Source of the DNA: CBDBIG01 sp965205845 [NCBI: bacterium]
GTDB lineage: Bacteria > SAR324
DNA: 64,000 bases
Assembly: GCA_965205845.1 (NCBI GenBank)
Contig: CBDBIG010000003.1
Location: 434,001-498,000, forward strand
Direction of reading: 5' to 3'
Shown here: positions 8,768 through 17,621 of the stretch, piece by piece
How positions within the stretch are numbered: the first letter of the stretch is position 1
How the letters are laid out: each line of letters opens with the position of its first letter
The notes under the pieces: model-generated
The model's database searches: none
Seen by the model: only the letters and a program-made list of their open reading frames with translations
Told to the model about the DNA's origin: nothing
Made by a program: the position numbers and the translations under genes

Positions 8768-8783
8768 TGTTTCACGTGAAACA
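8768..8783. promoter_or_regulatory. parS site (ParB-binding centromere)
   Basis: TGTTTCACGTGAAACA is a perfect 16-bp palindrome identical to the consensus for chromosomal parS sites bound by ParB (Spo0J). ParB loading here organises the origin region for segregation. parS sites cluster near the origin in most bacteria, consistent with gyrB, dnaN and recF lying 10-16 kb away. It lies between the att fragment and tRNA-Gly(CCC). I found no second copy in this window and no parA/parB genes. Confidence 0.85.
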
Positions 8784-8860
8784 AGTGCATAAAAAACATG
8801 GATAAAGGGGCCATTCTTTATTAGGATGGTCAACGAAGGTAGTCCTTATCCGGAAGGCAC

Positions 8861-8933
8861 GCGGGAGTAGCTCAGTTGGTAGAGCATCAGCTTCCCAAGC
8901 TGAGGGTCGCGGGTTCGAATCCCGTCTCCCGCT
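8861..8933 (+). tRNA. tRNA-Gly, anticodon CCC
   Basis: The sequence folds as a cloverleaf: acceptor stem GCGGGAG with CTCCCGC, D arm AGCTCAGTTGGTAGAGC, anticodon stem TCAGC/GCTGA with loop TTCCCAA (anticodon CCC) and the T arm CGGGTTCGAATCCCG. CCA is not encoded. A T run follows. It is nearly identical to the tRNA-Gly(TCC) at 40944, suggesting a duplicated pair. Confidence 0.95.
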
Positions 8934-9910
8934 TTTTATGTGACAGCGCTTGGTGCATGAGCCTGTTCACTAAAAGCCGTGTTGTACGTTTGGCCGCCCA
9001 TCTTTGCGCATGTCTTTGCAGGCAGCACTCGCCATGTTGCTTGGTCGTTCTAGAGACATTGCTTCCCGCATACAGCACTTCTCTCATCTCCAGCACGACT
9101 GCGCCTTACCACGCTCTGGCAACGCCCACGACCTACGCTACGGGCACCATGCCATGGCGAAAAACGAGAATACACGCTTTAAACCAAAGAAAAAAATGTG
9201 CCGGATTGTGCCGACGGGAATGTGAGCAACGGCACCGCTTAAAATGAGGGTTTTTTACGCTTCTCTCGCCATCAATCGCCTTGTTTCGCAACCTTAACAT
9301 GGAGAAGGTCGCCTTTATAGGGCGGCGTCTCAATTCTGTAAACCCACGGTATGAGCATGGAAGTTCCCATACCCATTTGTTATCCGTGAGCGTTCCGCAC
9401 GATGCGCCCCAAGGATGGCCAAAATGATGGATAGGGGGGCACTCAAAATTTAGAGAGAATGCTTCTCTTGTTCCGTGCGCACGGATTCCATGAATGTTTC
9501 CCCTTAAGATGGATTTTCCCTCAAAAAGGCGTCTGCGGAGGCCTGCGAGACCGCTTATCCGGTCAAAGACAGCCCTCGCCTTTACACCCTCCTTGCAGGA
9601 ACAAATCTCTTTTTAAAGGGGGTTTTTGAATGCAAAGTGACGTTGACTGCGCCCATAAAGGTTCCGTAGTAGGGCGTGTGTGCCATGTTAGGGCATGCGT
9701 CCACCCACACTAGGGATGCGATAGATTTAAAGTTGGCATGGGAAAAAGCCTTGTCCACGGCTACCATTCCCCAATTTGGCGACGCAGAAGATGAACCCAG
9801 CCCCAAACAAGCCAGTGAAATAACTTGAGTAATTAACACACCTGGGGCACGCCATTGGGGGTCGCGCAGGAGGCAAAGGCGCATGAATACCGAAAGAGGG
9901 GCAACACACT
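8934..9910. other. Long intergenic region with no supported gene
   Basis: Several short frames exist here but none has family motifs, a convincing ribosome-binding site or protein-like composition. The minus-strand frame at 9582-9884 is the longest that might be real, and I do not recognise it. A 14-bp palindrome (TCCGTGCGCACGGA) lies at 9472-9485. The region may be degraded DNA next to the tRNA insertion site. Confidence 0.5.
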
Positions 9911-10831
9911 CTATTTATTGTGCCCAAAGTTTTGCTGATGTGCCTTGTGAAAAATACCCACCCCCACAAAGCAAAGAAACGCCCCTAGCGCGAGCTGCCA
10001 AGTCAGCGCCTCGTGTAGCACCACCACTGCCAAAATACCCGCCACGACAGGGGCTCCAAAAGCGACTAACTGTGTGCGGGTTGGCCCCCATGCTTGGATA
10101 AGGTGAAAGAAAAGGATATACGAGAATGCCCCCGCTCCAATCCCCATCGTGGCAGTTGCCATGTATGTTAACGGGTGCTTGGGAAGGGACACATTCCCAG
10201 AGGCGTGCGCAAAAACCATCAGGCAAAGCCAACCGATGCAGGTGGCACCCCAGGCTTGCACGATAGGGTGCACCCCTTGGAGCATTTTGCGTGCTGCGAT
10301 TGAACTGGAAGCAAAGCAAAAGCCTGCCATGAGCAATGCTATCTGCCCTGTAAAGCTGTGCAAGCGATCTAAATGGGCGTCACCACCCACCAAAAAACCT
10401 ACCCCCAGTACCCCACATAGCAAGGCCAGAAATTTTTTGCCCGTAATCCGTTCTTGTCCAATCAAGGCTTGGATCAATAAGGTGTCTAAAGGGGTGGTGC
10501 TGAGCAAAATAGCGGCATGGGCCGTCGGGATTTTGCTGGTGCCCCAGGCGATCAAAAATTGAGGCAAGGCCACATTCACCAGCCCCGCCACAACAATCCC
10601 AAAAAAGGCTTGGCGATCGAGCCTTGGATGGATCCGCAACAGCAGCATGGTGCCAGAAAGGGCTAGCACACTAAAGCTGGTGCGCATGAGAACCACAATA
10701 AGGGGGGTAATTTCGCGAACAGCCAGTTTAATGAACAAAAAATTAGAGCCCGCAAAAACGCAGATTGCACAATAAGCACTGGCATTGCCCCAGGGTTTAA
10801 AACCCACGAAAAATCTACCCATTGCATCCAC
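9911..10831 (-). CDS. EamA/DMT-family transporter
   Basis: This 306-residue inner-membrane protein has about ten hydrophobic helices in two homologous five-helix halves, each an EamA domain. The first begins at AYCAICVFAGSNFLFIKLAV. The second begins at TGQIALLMAGFCFASSSIAA, with the usual PVVAGILAVVVLHE near the end of the C-terminal repeat. Family members export amino acids, purines or other metabolites, and the substrate cannot be predicted. It stands alone, transcribed away from the nuclease gene. Its upstream region holds a short 19-bp direct repeat. Confidence 0.85.
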   Translation of the reverse strand: MDAMGRFFVGFKPWGNASAYCAICVFAGSNFLFIKLAVREITPLIVVLMRTSFSVLALSGTMLLLRIHPRLDRQAFFGIVVAGLVNVALPQFLIAWGTSKIPTAHAAILLSTTPLDTLLIQALIGQERITGKKFLALLCGVLGVGFLVGGDAHLDRLHSFTGQIALLMAGFCFASSSIAARKMLQGVHPIVQAWGATCIGWLCLMVFAHASGNVSLPKHPLTYMATATMGIGAGAFSYILFFHLIQAWGPTRTQLVAFGAPVVAGILAVVVLHEALTWQLALGAFLCFVGVGIFHKAHQQNFGHNK

Positions 10832-10884
10832 CCTTTATGCTTTGCTAAATACCTTGCAAGATAGCATGGATAGGCGGCATGATT

Positions 10885-10921
10885 GCAAAAAGGGCGCATG
10901 CAGGCAAAAAGGGCGCATGCA
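10885..10921. repeat. Short direct repeat upstream of the EamA gene
   Basis: The string GCAAAAAGGGCGCATGCA occurs at 10885 and again 19 nt later, before the start of the EamA-family gene. It could be a small slippage product or an operator. Nothing decides between them. Confidence 0.5.
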
Positions 10922-11012
10922 CCAACGCCAACCAAAAGGGCAATGCCATGCTATGTAGACATCATCCCTTTTGCTTTTGAGAGAAGGGCGCTTGCCATGC
11001 GCCAAACCAACC

Positions 11013-11621
11013 ATGCTACATACGGTCTATTTTGATTTAGAAACAAAACGCTCTGCCAGTGAGGTGGGAGGGTGGGGAAATATCATCGATATGGGGATGT
11101 CTTGCGGGGTGTTGTATGACACCCGCGAGGGTGGGTTTTTTGTGTATTTAGACCACCAAGTTTTCCAGCTGATTGCGCATTTACAAAGGGCTGAACTGGT
11201 GGTGGGTTTTAACCACATTGGGTTTGACTACACGGTGCTGGCAGGCTGCAAGACCCCTGGCGAAGACCAGCGCAAGCGCTGCTATGGCGATCTGTGTGCG
11301 CTCAACAATCTCGACATGCTCATGGAAATTCACCGCAAACTGGGGCACCGTGTGAAGCTCGACGCGGTGGCGCGACCCACTTTGGCTGTGGGCAAAAGCG
11401 CGGATGGCCTCCAAGCCCTTGAATGGTGGCGGCAAGGACGCCTCGATTTGATTATTGAGTATTGCAAGCAAGATGTGGAGGTAACCCGCCGGGTACACGA
11501 GTATGCGCTAGAACACGGAAAATTGCTCTACGATAGCCGCGAAGGGATCCGCGAAGTCGCCCTTGACTGGCGTCAAAAAAAGCCCGAAATCGTGGCTTCT
11601 GAACAGATGGATTTGTTTTAG
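11013..11621 (+). CDS. RNase H-like (DEDD) exonuclease-fold protein
   Basis: This protein of about 202 residues has a 3'-5' exonuclease-like active site. The first motif is VYFDLETKRS (DxE). The second is LVVGFNHIGFDYTVLAGCK (N..FD). The last is IIEYCKQDVEVTRRVHEYAL (Y..D). This fits the YprB-like/RNase H-like group, often found in nuclease or helicase-associated proteins. I chose ATG 11013 because the fold begins directly after it. A TTG at 10971 would add 14 residues without family support. No partner gene is adjacent. Confidence 0.7.
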   Translation: MLHTVYFDLETKRSASEVGGWGNIIDMGMSCGVLYDTREGGFFVYLDHQVFQLIAHLQRAELVVGFNHIGFDYTVLAGCKTPGEDQRKRCYGDLCALNNLDMLMEIHRKLGHRVKLDAVARPTLAVGKSADGLQALEWWRQGRLDLIIEYCKQDVEVTRRVHEYALEHGKLLYDSREGIREVALDWRQKKPEIVASEQMDLF

Positions 11622-11673
11622 GTTGGGAAACGAAAAATGGGTCGGTCCGCTTGCAATCAAACCAGCGCACCTG

Positions 11674-11889
11674 CTATTCGGGTTTTCGCCGATAGAATAG
11701 ATAGCGCGCCACAAACACAAAAAAAGCCAGAGCGTTTGCTGTGGTGGTGGCAATAAAAGTAATCAGGACAGCATCGGAAAAGTTTAACCATTCAAGCCCA
11801 ACCAAAACGAGCAGACCATAAAGAGCCACCAACCAAGCCATGACAAGCCCATAAATAAACCACGAAAAGGTATGACGTGCCTTTAACAT
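11674..11889 (-). CDS. Small two-helix membrane protein, candidate toxin of the Panacea operon
   Basis: This 71-residue protein has two long hydrophobic segments, FIYGLVMAWLVALYGLLVLV and a second from VLITFIATTTANALAFFVFV, and ends in a basic tail (YLFYRRKPE). ATG 11889 is preceded by GGAG at good spacing, and a GTG at 11901 is also possible. It is the third gene of a tight operon: it starts about 14 nt after the 53-residue gene, which itself overlaps the Panacea-domain gene. Small membrane-active proteins are among the known partners of Panacea antitoxins, so a toxin role is inferred, not shown. It could also be a plain membrane protein. Confidence 0.6.
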   Translation of the reverse strand: MLKARHTFSWFIYGLVMAWLVALYGLLVLVGLEWLNFSDAVLITFIATTTANALAFFVFVARYLFYRRKPE

Positions 11890-11903
11890 CTTGCTCCGCA
11901 CTT

Positions 11904-12065
11904 TTAAGTGCTACCTCTCGTCTTTTGTTCCTTAGCACCTCCGCTTCTATGCGAAGCTGTCTTTATTTCGTCTGCAGCAGATTTTTTACCAACACCCTCG
12001 ATACTGGCTTCAGTTTGATCGGGGCTATGTATCTTGTCTAGGTTTTTTGGCGTCTTGCCCATCAT
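11904..12065 (-). CDS. Small hydrophilic protein in the Panacea operon
   Basis: This 53-residue protein (52 from the second ATG) begins MMGKTPKNLDKIHSPDQTEA. It is rich in Lys, Ser, Thr and charged residues and is probably disordered (KSAADEIKTASHRSGGAKEQ). Its ATG overlaps the stop of the Panacea gene (TGATG at 12063-12067), a translational-coupling signal supporting that it is expressed. I know no family for it. In this position it may be an accessory antitoxin component, a second toxin or a spacer peptide. Confidence 0.6.
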   Translation of the reverse strand: MMGKTPKNLDKIHSPDQTEASIEGVGKKSAADEIKTASHRSGGAKEQKTRGST

Positions 12066-12574
12066 CACTTGCCTGCTTCAGCCTGCTCTTTAAAATATTC
12101 CTCGATCGTATCATTCGGGATGTTCAAATTGCGAGGGGGATTGTTATCATAGGGCTTTACCGTTTTTGACCAGGGCGATTGAGAAGCATGTGTGAGCCGT
12201 GACAGTTGGCCCGCGCTGTGCTCACCGTATACATCCCAGATACGGTTTAAAAGATCACGCGTCTCTTGGTGGTGTTCACCCTTCGATATTTCAGGAACAA
12301 CCTCTTCGAAGGAATCCATGTCTAAACGCCTCGCTTTGCTCTCGATGGGCTGACTGCCAAAACATTTAAATTCGTGATATATGGAGGGAAAGACGGGACC
12401 GAAATTCCATGCTTCGGCTAATTCATCAAGCAAAGGTTTTTCATAAAGGCCGAGACACCAGCCATGTGCAAAAAAAACCAACTTTTGTAACTTCATGGCA
12501 GTAAGCGAGCTGCCTGCGTTAGTGGCTTTGTCTAAAAAGTAGTTTGCAACCGCTTCTGTAGGGTAGGGAGACAT
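12065..12574 (-). CDS. Panacea-domain (DUF4065, SocA/GepA-like) protein, candidate antitoxin
   Basis: This 169-residue protein shows the family signature: VANYFLDKATNAGSSLTAMK, then LQKLVFFAHGWCLGLYEKPL and EAWNFGPVFPSIYHEF. Near the C-terminus is LLNRIWDVYGEHSAGQLSRL, then THASQSPW. These are conserved in DUF4065 proteins, which act as promiscuous antitoxins or proteolysis adaptors in several toxin-antitoxin systems. It is the first gene of a three-gene minus-strand operon with two very small proteins, matching a toxin-antitoxin layout. Solitary or phage-borne DUF4065 proteins also exist, so the antitoxin role is an inference. Confidence 0.85.
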   Translation of the reverse strand: MSPYPTEAVANYFLDKATNAGSSLTAMKLQKLVFFAHGWCLGLYEKPLLDELAEAWNFGPVFPSIYHEFKCFGSQPIESKARRLDMDSFEEVVPEISKGEHHQETRDLLNRIWDVYGEHSAGQLSRLTHASQSPWSKTVKPYDNNPPRNLNIPNDTIEEYFKEQAEAGK

Positions 12575-12696
12575 AGCGACCTAACGCCACCTATTGTGAC
12601 ACATGGGTTTTAGCAGAAATTTGAAATTGGTGAAAATCCGAAAAAAGGAGTCCTACCGGTCAGATGTAGCACAAACCAAACAAAAAATCAATAGTG

Positions 12697-12775
12697 TTAA
12701 GCCATTTTTCTGCGTAATAAGGGAGGTTTGCTGCGCAAGGGAGCGGGTGCTTACAATGTAGGCATGGCCCTGAGC
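12697..12775. repeat. Detached copy of the dnaJ-like gene 3' end
   Basis: This segment repeats 12914-12990, the last ~25 codons and stop of the J-domain gene, with a few differences (one inserted A, one T/C change, one inserted C). The copy lies 217 bp further downstream of the gene's stop, in the same orientation. Part of the intervening sequence is unrelated. It is one of several 3'-end duplications in the window. Confidence 0.85.
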
Positions 12776-12913
12776 ATGGGTTGGGCAGCAAATTGCGCAA
12801 AATGTACTGGCTTATCCCAATAGCTAAACGCTGCAATACATGGCTACCACCGTCGATGCCATCGCTGCGCTGATGCCCTTTCCGGGCAAATTTTTAACCC
12901 ACACACAGAAAAA

Positions 12914-13999
12914 TTAAGCCATTTTTCTGCGTAATAAGGGAGGTTTGCTGCGCAAGGGAGCGGGTGCTTCAATGTAGGCACGGCCTGAGCGGCGCCCCTG
13001 CATTTTGTCGCGCACTTTGGCCAGCCTAATCACCGAGGATTCCCGGGCATCGCAATAGGCTTCGTTGACCATGCCGCGCATGTCGATGAGACTTTGTCCG
13101 TTGGCTTCTGCCATCAGTTCATTCACGGTGGCACGGACGTCGAGATGGGCATTGTTATCCAAGGCCACCCGCAAGCGGGTAATTTTGCCGTTCAGCAAGG
13201 CTTTGCCCGCACCATAGCCCAGCACATCGCAAGGCCCGTCGACATCAGAGCAAACCGCGCGGCTTCCTCCGTTTAGGGTGAGGTGCAACCCACGTATCCG
13301 CCCTGCACGCATCACGCCACCCATCAGTTTGGCTGTAACGCGGCCTTCCATTTCGGCGAGATGAATCGAGCCCGTTATATCGCGCAAGCACACATCCACC
13401 CCAACGGGTACGGTAATCAGCAAAGACATCGGCAAATTGGCACCATACATCCCTTGAAAAGTATTTGGTGGCGTTTGACGAGGCCCATCCTTGCCGTCAT
13501 CTGCTCTGTCAAAATGCACCCCGTATTCGGTGGTACGTGGCAGAAAATGCTGTACCAAGTCGCGCTCACCGCTTAGTTTAATCTGAACCGCATGGCGGGC
13601 AATTTTTTCTGGGGTATTGTTGCTAAATTTTTTCCGCGTGGTTCGCCATAGGGTTTCGACGGTGGTGGTGCGTACATAAATGCGTCCCACCACTCCAGAG
13701 AGCTGAAACACACCTGAACGTGGCATGGCAATCGACATAATGCGGGTCAATTGAACGGTGGGTTGCTGGGCTTTATGAGTTTGCTGTTTGGTGTGTAGGC
13801 TATGCCAACGGGCATCAAATACCCTCCTCCGCTCTGGGTCAGAAAGCACCCCGTAAGCCTCTTGCACCAAAGAAAACACCCTCGGGTTGCCGCCACCCAT
13901 ATCGGGGTGAAAGCGCTTGACCAGCTGTCGATAAGAACTTTTAATCTCATCGGAGCTCGCCGCTGGGAGAATCCCAAGGGTGGCGTAGTAGTTAATCAT
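12914..13999 (-). CDS. J-domain protein with a beta-solenoid-like C-terminal domain
   Basis: Residues 1-65 form a clear J domain: [20 protein letters not shown], the HPD tripeptide in [10 protein letters not shown], and [19 protein letters not shown] domains stimulate DnaK. The Gly/Phe and zinc-finger regions of DnaJ are absent. From about residue 190 the chain shows repeated short strands ([39 protein letters not shown]), like the DUF4097/adhesin beta-solenoid fold. This is an unusual pairing. The ATG overlaps the aroC stop by 8 nt (ATGATTAA), so the two are probably co-transcribed. Its 3' end is duplicated downstream. Confidence 0.8.
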   Translation of the reverse strand: MINYYATLGILPAASSDEIKSSYRQLVKRFHPDMGGGNPRVFSLVQEAYGVLSDPERRRVFDARWHSLHTKQQTHKAQQPTVQLTRIMSIAMPRSGVFQLSGVVGRIYVRTTTVETLWRTTRKKFSNNTPEKIARHAVQIKLSGERDLVQHFLPRTTEYGVHFDRADDGKDGPRQTPPNTFQGMYGANLPMSLLITVPVGVDVCLRDITGSIHLAEMEGRVTAKLMGGVMRAGRIRGLHLTLNGGSRAVCSDVDGPCDVLGYGAGKALLNGKITRLRVALDNNAHLDVRATVNELMAEANGQSLIDMRGMVNEAYCDARESSVIRLAKVRDKMQGRRSGRAYIEAPAPLRSKPPLLRRKMA

Positions 14000-15113
14000 C
14001 GGCTCTTTGTGCCATCCATTTTGCTAAAATTTTGACGTCCATCGCGTTCACCAACCGTAAGGCATGGTCCGCAAGCGTTAGGCATACCATCGCTTCTACC
14101 ATGGGTACTGCTCTGGGTAGAACGCAAGGATCATGCCTTCCCTTGCCGCGCAACCCAATCCGGTTTCCCCAACGGTCGACGGTTTGCTGAGCGTGGGCAA
14201 TCGTGGCTGTAGGTTTAAAGGCAACCCGCAGCAAAATGGGTTCCCCATTAGAAATACCCCCTTGAATGCCGCCCGAGCGGTTGCTGGCAGGATGTACGCG
14301 CCCAGCACTGGCCGTAAACACATCGTTATGTTCGCTGCCTTTAAGGGCTGCGGCTCGAAAACCCAAGCCAAACTCCACGCCACGGGTAGCGGGCAAAGAC
14401 ATGAGCGCCTTGGCCAAGTCGGCGGTGAGTTTATCAAACACAGGGTCTCCCAAACCTGCGGGGATGTTGTGTACCACCGCTTCAATCACGCCGCCCACGC
14501 TGTCGCCTGCCTTGCGCACAGCCTCAATGCATTCTATCATTTTCCGGGATGCGTTGCTTTCGGGGCAGCGGACCAAACTGGCCTCAATGGCCTCAGCATT
14601 TACCACGAGAGGGTCAATCGATGCTTGAATGCTGTGAATTTGGAGCACATAGGCCAGGGTTTTGCAGTGAAACAGCGTTTCCAACAGGCACTTGGCCACA
14701 GCACCCGCTGCCACCCGTCCCACGGTTTCTCGAGCACTGGCGCGCCCTCCACCCCGCCAATCGCGGCGGCCGTAGCGTTTTTCGTAGCTAAAATCGGCAT
14801 GGCTGGGGCGAAAAACGTCTTTAAACTCTGAATAATCCTTTGATCGTGCATCTTGGTTCGCCACCATAATCGAGATAGCACTGCCTGTGGTATGTCCTTG
14901 AAACACTCCCGATAAAATATTTGCCCGATCTGCCTCTTTGCGCTGGGTGGTAAGATGGCTCTGACCAGGGCGCCGGCGGTCGAGCTCTTGTTGAATGTTC
15001 GCTTCGCTTAAAGGCAGCCCTGGAGGGCAACCATCAATCACCACCCCCACCCCAATCCCGTGGGATTCCCCCCATGTGGTCACGCGAAAGCTCCGCCCAA
15101 ATTGATCTCCCAT
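13992..15113 (-). CDS. aroC: Chorismate synthase
   Basis: This 373-residue enzyme converts 5-enolpyruvylshikimate-3-phosphate to chorismate with reduced FMN, the last common step of aromatic amino acid synthesis. Signatures are [20 protein letters not shown] at the start, [20 protein letters not shown] in the middle and [16 protein letters not shown] later, with [20 protein letters not shown] near the end. I chose ATG 15113 because homologues begin just before [14 protein letters not shown]. An upstream ATG at 15185 adds 24 residues without similarity. Its stop overlaps the start of the J-domain gene. Confidence 0.96.
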   Translation of the reverse strand: MGDQFGRSFRVTTWGESHGIGVGVVIDGCPPGLPLSEANIQQELDRRRPGQSHLTTQRKEADRANILSGVFQGHTTGSAISIMVANQDARSKDYSEFKDVFRPSHADFSYEKRYGRRDWRGGGRASARETVGRVAAGAVAKCLLETLFHCKTLAYVLQIHSIQASIDPLVVNAEAIEASLVRCPESNASRKMIECIEAVRKAGDSVGGVIEAVVHNIPAGLGDPVFDKLTADLAKALMSLPATRGVEFGLGFRAAALKGSEHNDVFTASAGRVHPASNRSGGIQGGISNGEPILLRVAFKPTATIAHAQQTVDRWGNRIGLRGKGRHDPCVLPRAVPMVEAMVCLTLADHALRLVNAMDVKILAKWMAQRADD

Positions 15114-15350
15114 GCGTCGTAAACTGGCTCCCCGTGGTATTTTGGCCAAAAAAAGACGGTCTATTTTTGGGCTACGATCCCCCATCGTAACCCAAATGTT
15201 TTACAAAGCGCAAAATCTGTTTTTGTTCCGCGCCACTCCATCCCACTCCTTCGATTTGCTCCGTTTGCATGGGGGGTTCTCATTTTTTTGCCTCCATAGA
15301 ATCCCAGCAATTTGCCCTTCGCTCCATTTTGCTCGAATCTTCAAAAACCC

Positions 15351-16250
15351 TTAAAACCATTGCAAGCGGTGCAGGCGCATTTGCAAATGCCTCCGGTGAG
15401 TCGCCACAAACCCTTCCACCATTACTTGTTGCATGGGTGCCATAAACGCGAGATGTCGTAGGCGATTGGGGTGAACGTAAACCAAAATTCCCTTTTCCCC
15501 CTTGGCAAAAACCCCAATGCGTAACAGGGCCGCATAGCCTTTTTTGGTCCTAATGAATGTAACGTTTTGAATCACCCCTTTTGCCCTGACATAACGCCCT
15601 TCTTTCCCCTGCAGGGCATTTGGCGTTGGCGTCAACACCCCCGCCAAAAATGCGGGATTTTGGTTTGAATGCACTGTGTTTCCAGCCCCTTTTTTTGCAC
15701 ATTTCAGCCAAAATTGGCGGCTTTTCTCCGTGGCCCAAATCCCTCGCCGTGCCTCAAAAGCTTCGCGCTCTGCTTTCACATAAGCGGTATAGTTACGGGG
15801 TTGGTGATAGCGGGGGTAAAACAAAGCCAATCCTTGGCGTACCAATTCTTGATTAATGTCTTTTCCATCTGCCATGAACACCACCAGCAAGCGGTTGGAA
15901 TTTCCGCGCAAGGGACCGCTTTCAGGGGGAATCATCACTCTATTCTTGCGCTTTACGGCTGTTTTTAAAAATGCGGTGGCTTGGGGCGTAACAAGAGAAT
16001 CATACGGTTTGCAAGGTTTGGCTTGGTGCTTTCTTTCGGGGGTGTCAATGTAAAGCAGGCGTACGGTTTCTTGGTTGCGTGCGCCTTTGCCGCCAAATCT
16101 AAAGGTGTCGCCATCGAGGGCTTGCAGTTTGGTGGAATTAGAGATAGTCTGGGCCGTAAGGGGTTTTGCCTGCAGGCCTGCCGCCATGGCAAAGCAGAGT
16201 AACAGGCTGTGTTTCCAAAACGGTGGGTAGTGCACGGTAAGGCGTATCAT
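15351..16250 (-). CDS. Secreted thermonuclease-like (SNase) protein
   Basis: This 299-residue protein has a signal peptide (HSLLLCFAMAAGLQA, cleavage near residue 28-33). It is followed by a staphylococcal-nuclease domain: LQALDGDTFRFGGKG, TVRLLYIDTPERKHQAKPC, NRLLVVFMADGKDINQELVR, and RREAFEARRGIW-like EREAFEARRGIWA. The Asp, Arg and Glu of the Ca-dependent active site appear to be present. A C-terminal part of about 100 residues (EGRYVRAKGVIQNVTFIRTK) looks like an OB-type fold. The likely role is periplasmic or extracellular nucleic acid cleavage. It stands alone. Confidence 0.82.
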   Translation of the reverse strand: MIRLTVHYPPFWKHSLLLCFAMAAGLQAKPLTAQTISNSTKLQALDGDTFRFGGKGARNQETVRLLYIDTPERKHQAKPCKPYDSLVTPQATAFLKTAVKRKNRVMIPPESGPLRGNSNRLLVVFMADGKDINQELVRQGLALFYPRYHQPRNYTAYVKAEREAFEARRGIWATEKSRQFWLKCAKKGAGNTVHSNQNPAFLAGVLTPTPNALQGKEGRYVRAKGVIQNVTFIRTKKGYAALLRIGVFAKGEKGILVYVHPNRLRHLAFMAPMQQVMVEGFVATHRRHLQMRLHRLQWF

Positions 16251-16604
16251 CGTGGTTTGTACCTTTATTTTAAGCGTGAAGCACCTCTCTCCTTACACAC
16301 CGCACGTGCGGGGGTAGGGGCGGTGGCTAAACTCGACAACCTGCTGGCAATCGCAATCGCCTGCATAGGGGTTGGCATCCAGGCCTTTTTTCCGCCCTGC
16401 CTTTAGAAAATTGGGGGATCTCGCATGTGGATGCTAGTGTGTTTGCATCGGGGCTTGGGCCTGCCCCCCTTTAGAGGACCCCTATTGAAAAGCCCAGATA
16501 AGTTGAGATTTTTGGACACCATCTGCGATAGAACAGGCGGTTGGTGTTTGTATTGTTCACCAAGATTGAATGATTGAGACGATAAAAGAAGAATCTATAA
16601 AACC
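16251..16604. other. Intergenic region, no gene seen
   Basis: The region lies between divergently transcribed genes and should contain both promoters. A 12-bp palindrome (CCGCACGTGCGG) is at 16300-16311. No protein-like frame or RNA gene is evident. Confidence 0.5.
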
Positions 16605-17621
16605 ATGCTGCTTGATCCCATAACCCTCTGCCGTGTCCCTTTGCGAAACCGCATTGGGCAGTCTCCTATTCTAGAAAACCTAGCCTTTCGTGATGGGTCG
16701 GTAAACCCTTTAAAAATGAACCCTCACTACCTGCATGCGGCCAAAAACGAGGTGGGCTTGGTGATTCTTGAAAGTGCCTATGTTTCCTTCCAAGGCAGGC
16801 AGCACATAAACCAGTTGGGGCTTTCGAACGAAACACACCTTCCAAGGCTGAAGCAGTTGGTCGATTCCCTGCATGAAGAAGGCTGCAAAGTGGGAATGCG
16901 TCTCACCCATGCAGGGGCACGCACGACCGAAAAAATTTGTCTTGAGCAGCCAATTGGGCCATCACCCGTCGTCATAGGCAAAGATTTTGACATGTGCCGC
17001 GAGTTTGATGAAGGCGATGTGGAGGAAGTTAAACTCTTTTTTGTGCATGCCGCCGAGCGTGCCGAAGAAGCGGGGGTCGATCTGGTTGAGATCAATGGTG
17101 CTCAGCAGCAGCTGCTCGAGCAGTGCGTTTCTGCACGGATTAACAACCGCATCGACCGATACGGCAGTGATTTGGAGGGGAGGTTGCGCCTTAGTACGGA
17201 AATTATTGCAGATATTCGCCAACGGGTTTCCGCAAACATTCCCATTTCATACCTGTTCTCCCTGCACGACAAAATAGAAGACGACTTTCGCTTGGAGGAT
17301 TTGGGCACCATGCTGAGTTTACTCACCAAAGCAGGGGTCGATATCTTGCACCCCTTAAGCACGCACGTGCTACACAAACTGTTTGCTTCGGAGATGGTGC
17401 TCATGGAGTGGATACGCAAATACTCGAAACTACCCCTTTTGGCCGAAGGTAACATTAAGTCCCCCCAGGTCATTAAAGAACTGCTCAAAATGGACGTTGC
17501 CTCATTGCTCATGCTCGACCGCGCATTGCTAACCCGTCCGCGCTGGCTGGCTTTTTTAGAGAAAAAACTGCCGCCAGAACACCTCTCTCTTGATCACGTA
17601 GGTGCCGCTGCCACCGTTTGA
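16605..17621 (+). CDS. Old Yellow Enzyme-family flavin oxidoreductase
   Basis: This 338-residue TIM-barrel protein of the NADH:flavin oxidoreductase/OYE family probably binds FMN. Family features are LFDPITL-like LLDPITLCRVPLRNRIGQSP at the start, the HAGAR motif in GMRLTHAGARTTEK, GPSPVVIG, and ARINNRIDRYGSDLEGRLRL (the NxRxDxYGGSxENR motif). The usual HGYL stretch is replaced by GAQQQLLEQ, so the substrate-binding His is lost and the substrate may differ. The last codons (DHVGAAATV, stop) form part of a downstream tandem repeat. Confidence 0.82.
   Translation: MLLDPITLCRVPLRNRIGQSPILENLAFRDGSVNPLKMNPHYLHAAKNEVGLVILESAYVSFQGRQHINQLGLSNETHLPRLKQLVDSLHEEGCKVGMRLTHAGARTTEKICLEQPIGPSPVVIGKDFDMCREFDEGDVEEVKLFFVHAAERAEEAGVDLVEINGAQQQLLEQCVSARINNRIDRYGSDLEGRLRLSTEIIADIRQRVSANIPISYLFSLHDKIEDDFRLEDLGTMLSLLTKAGVDILHPLSTHVLHKLFASEMVLMEWIRKYSKLPLLAEGNIKSPQVIKELLKMDVASLLMLDRALLTRPRWLAFLEKKLPPEHLSLDHVGAAATV

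Noticed and set aside
8876-9247. Coding frame starting inside tRNA-Gly
   Set aside because: It begins within the tRNA, has no ribosome-binding site and no family motif.
14133-14831. Long plus-strand frame within aroC
   Set aside because: It is antisense to a clear aroC with full motifs and has no family features.
16283-16330. Group II intron or IS end
   Set aside because: The CACCTCTCTCC and CCGCACGTGCGG strings suggested one, but there is no reverse transcriptase or transposase and no domain V fold.
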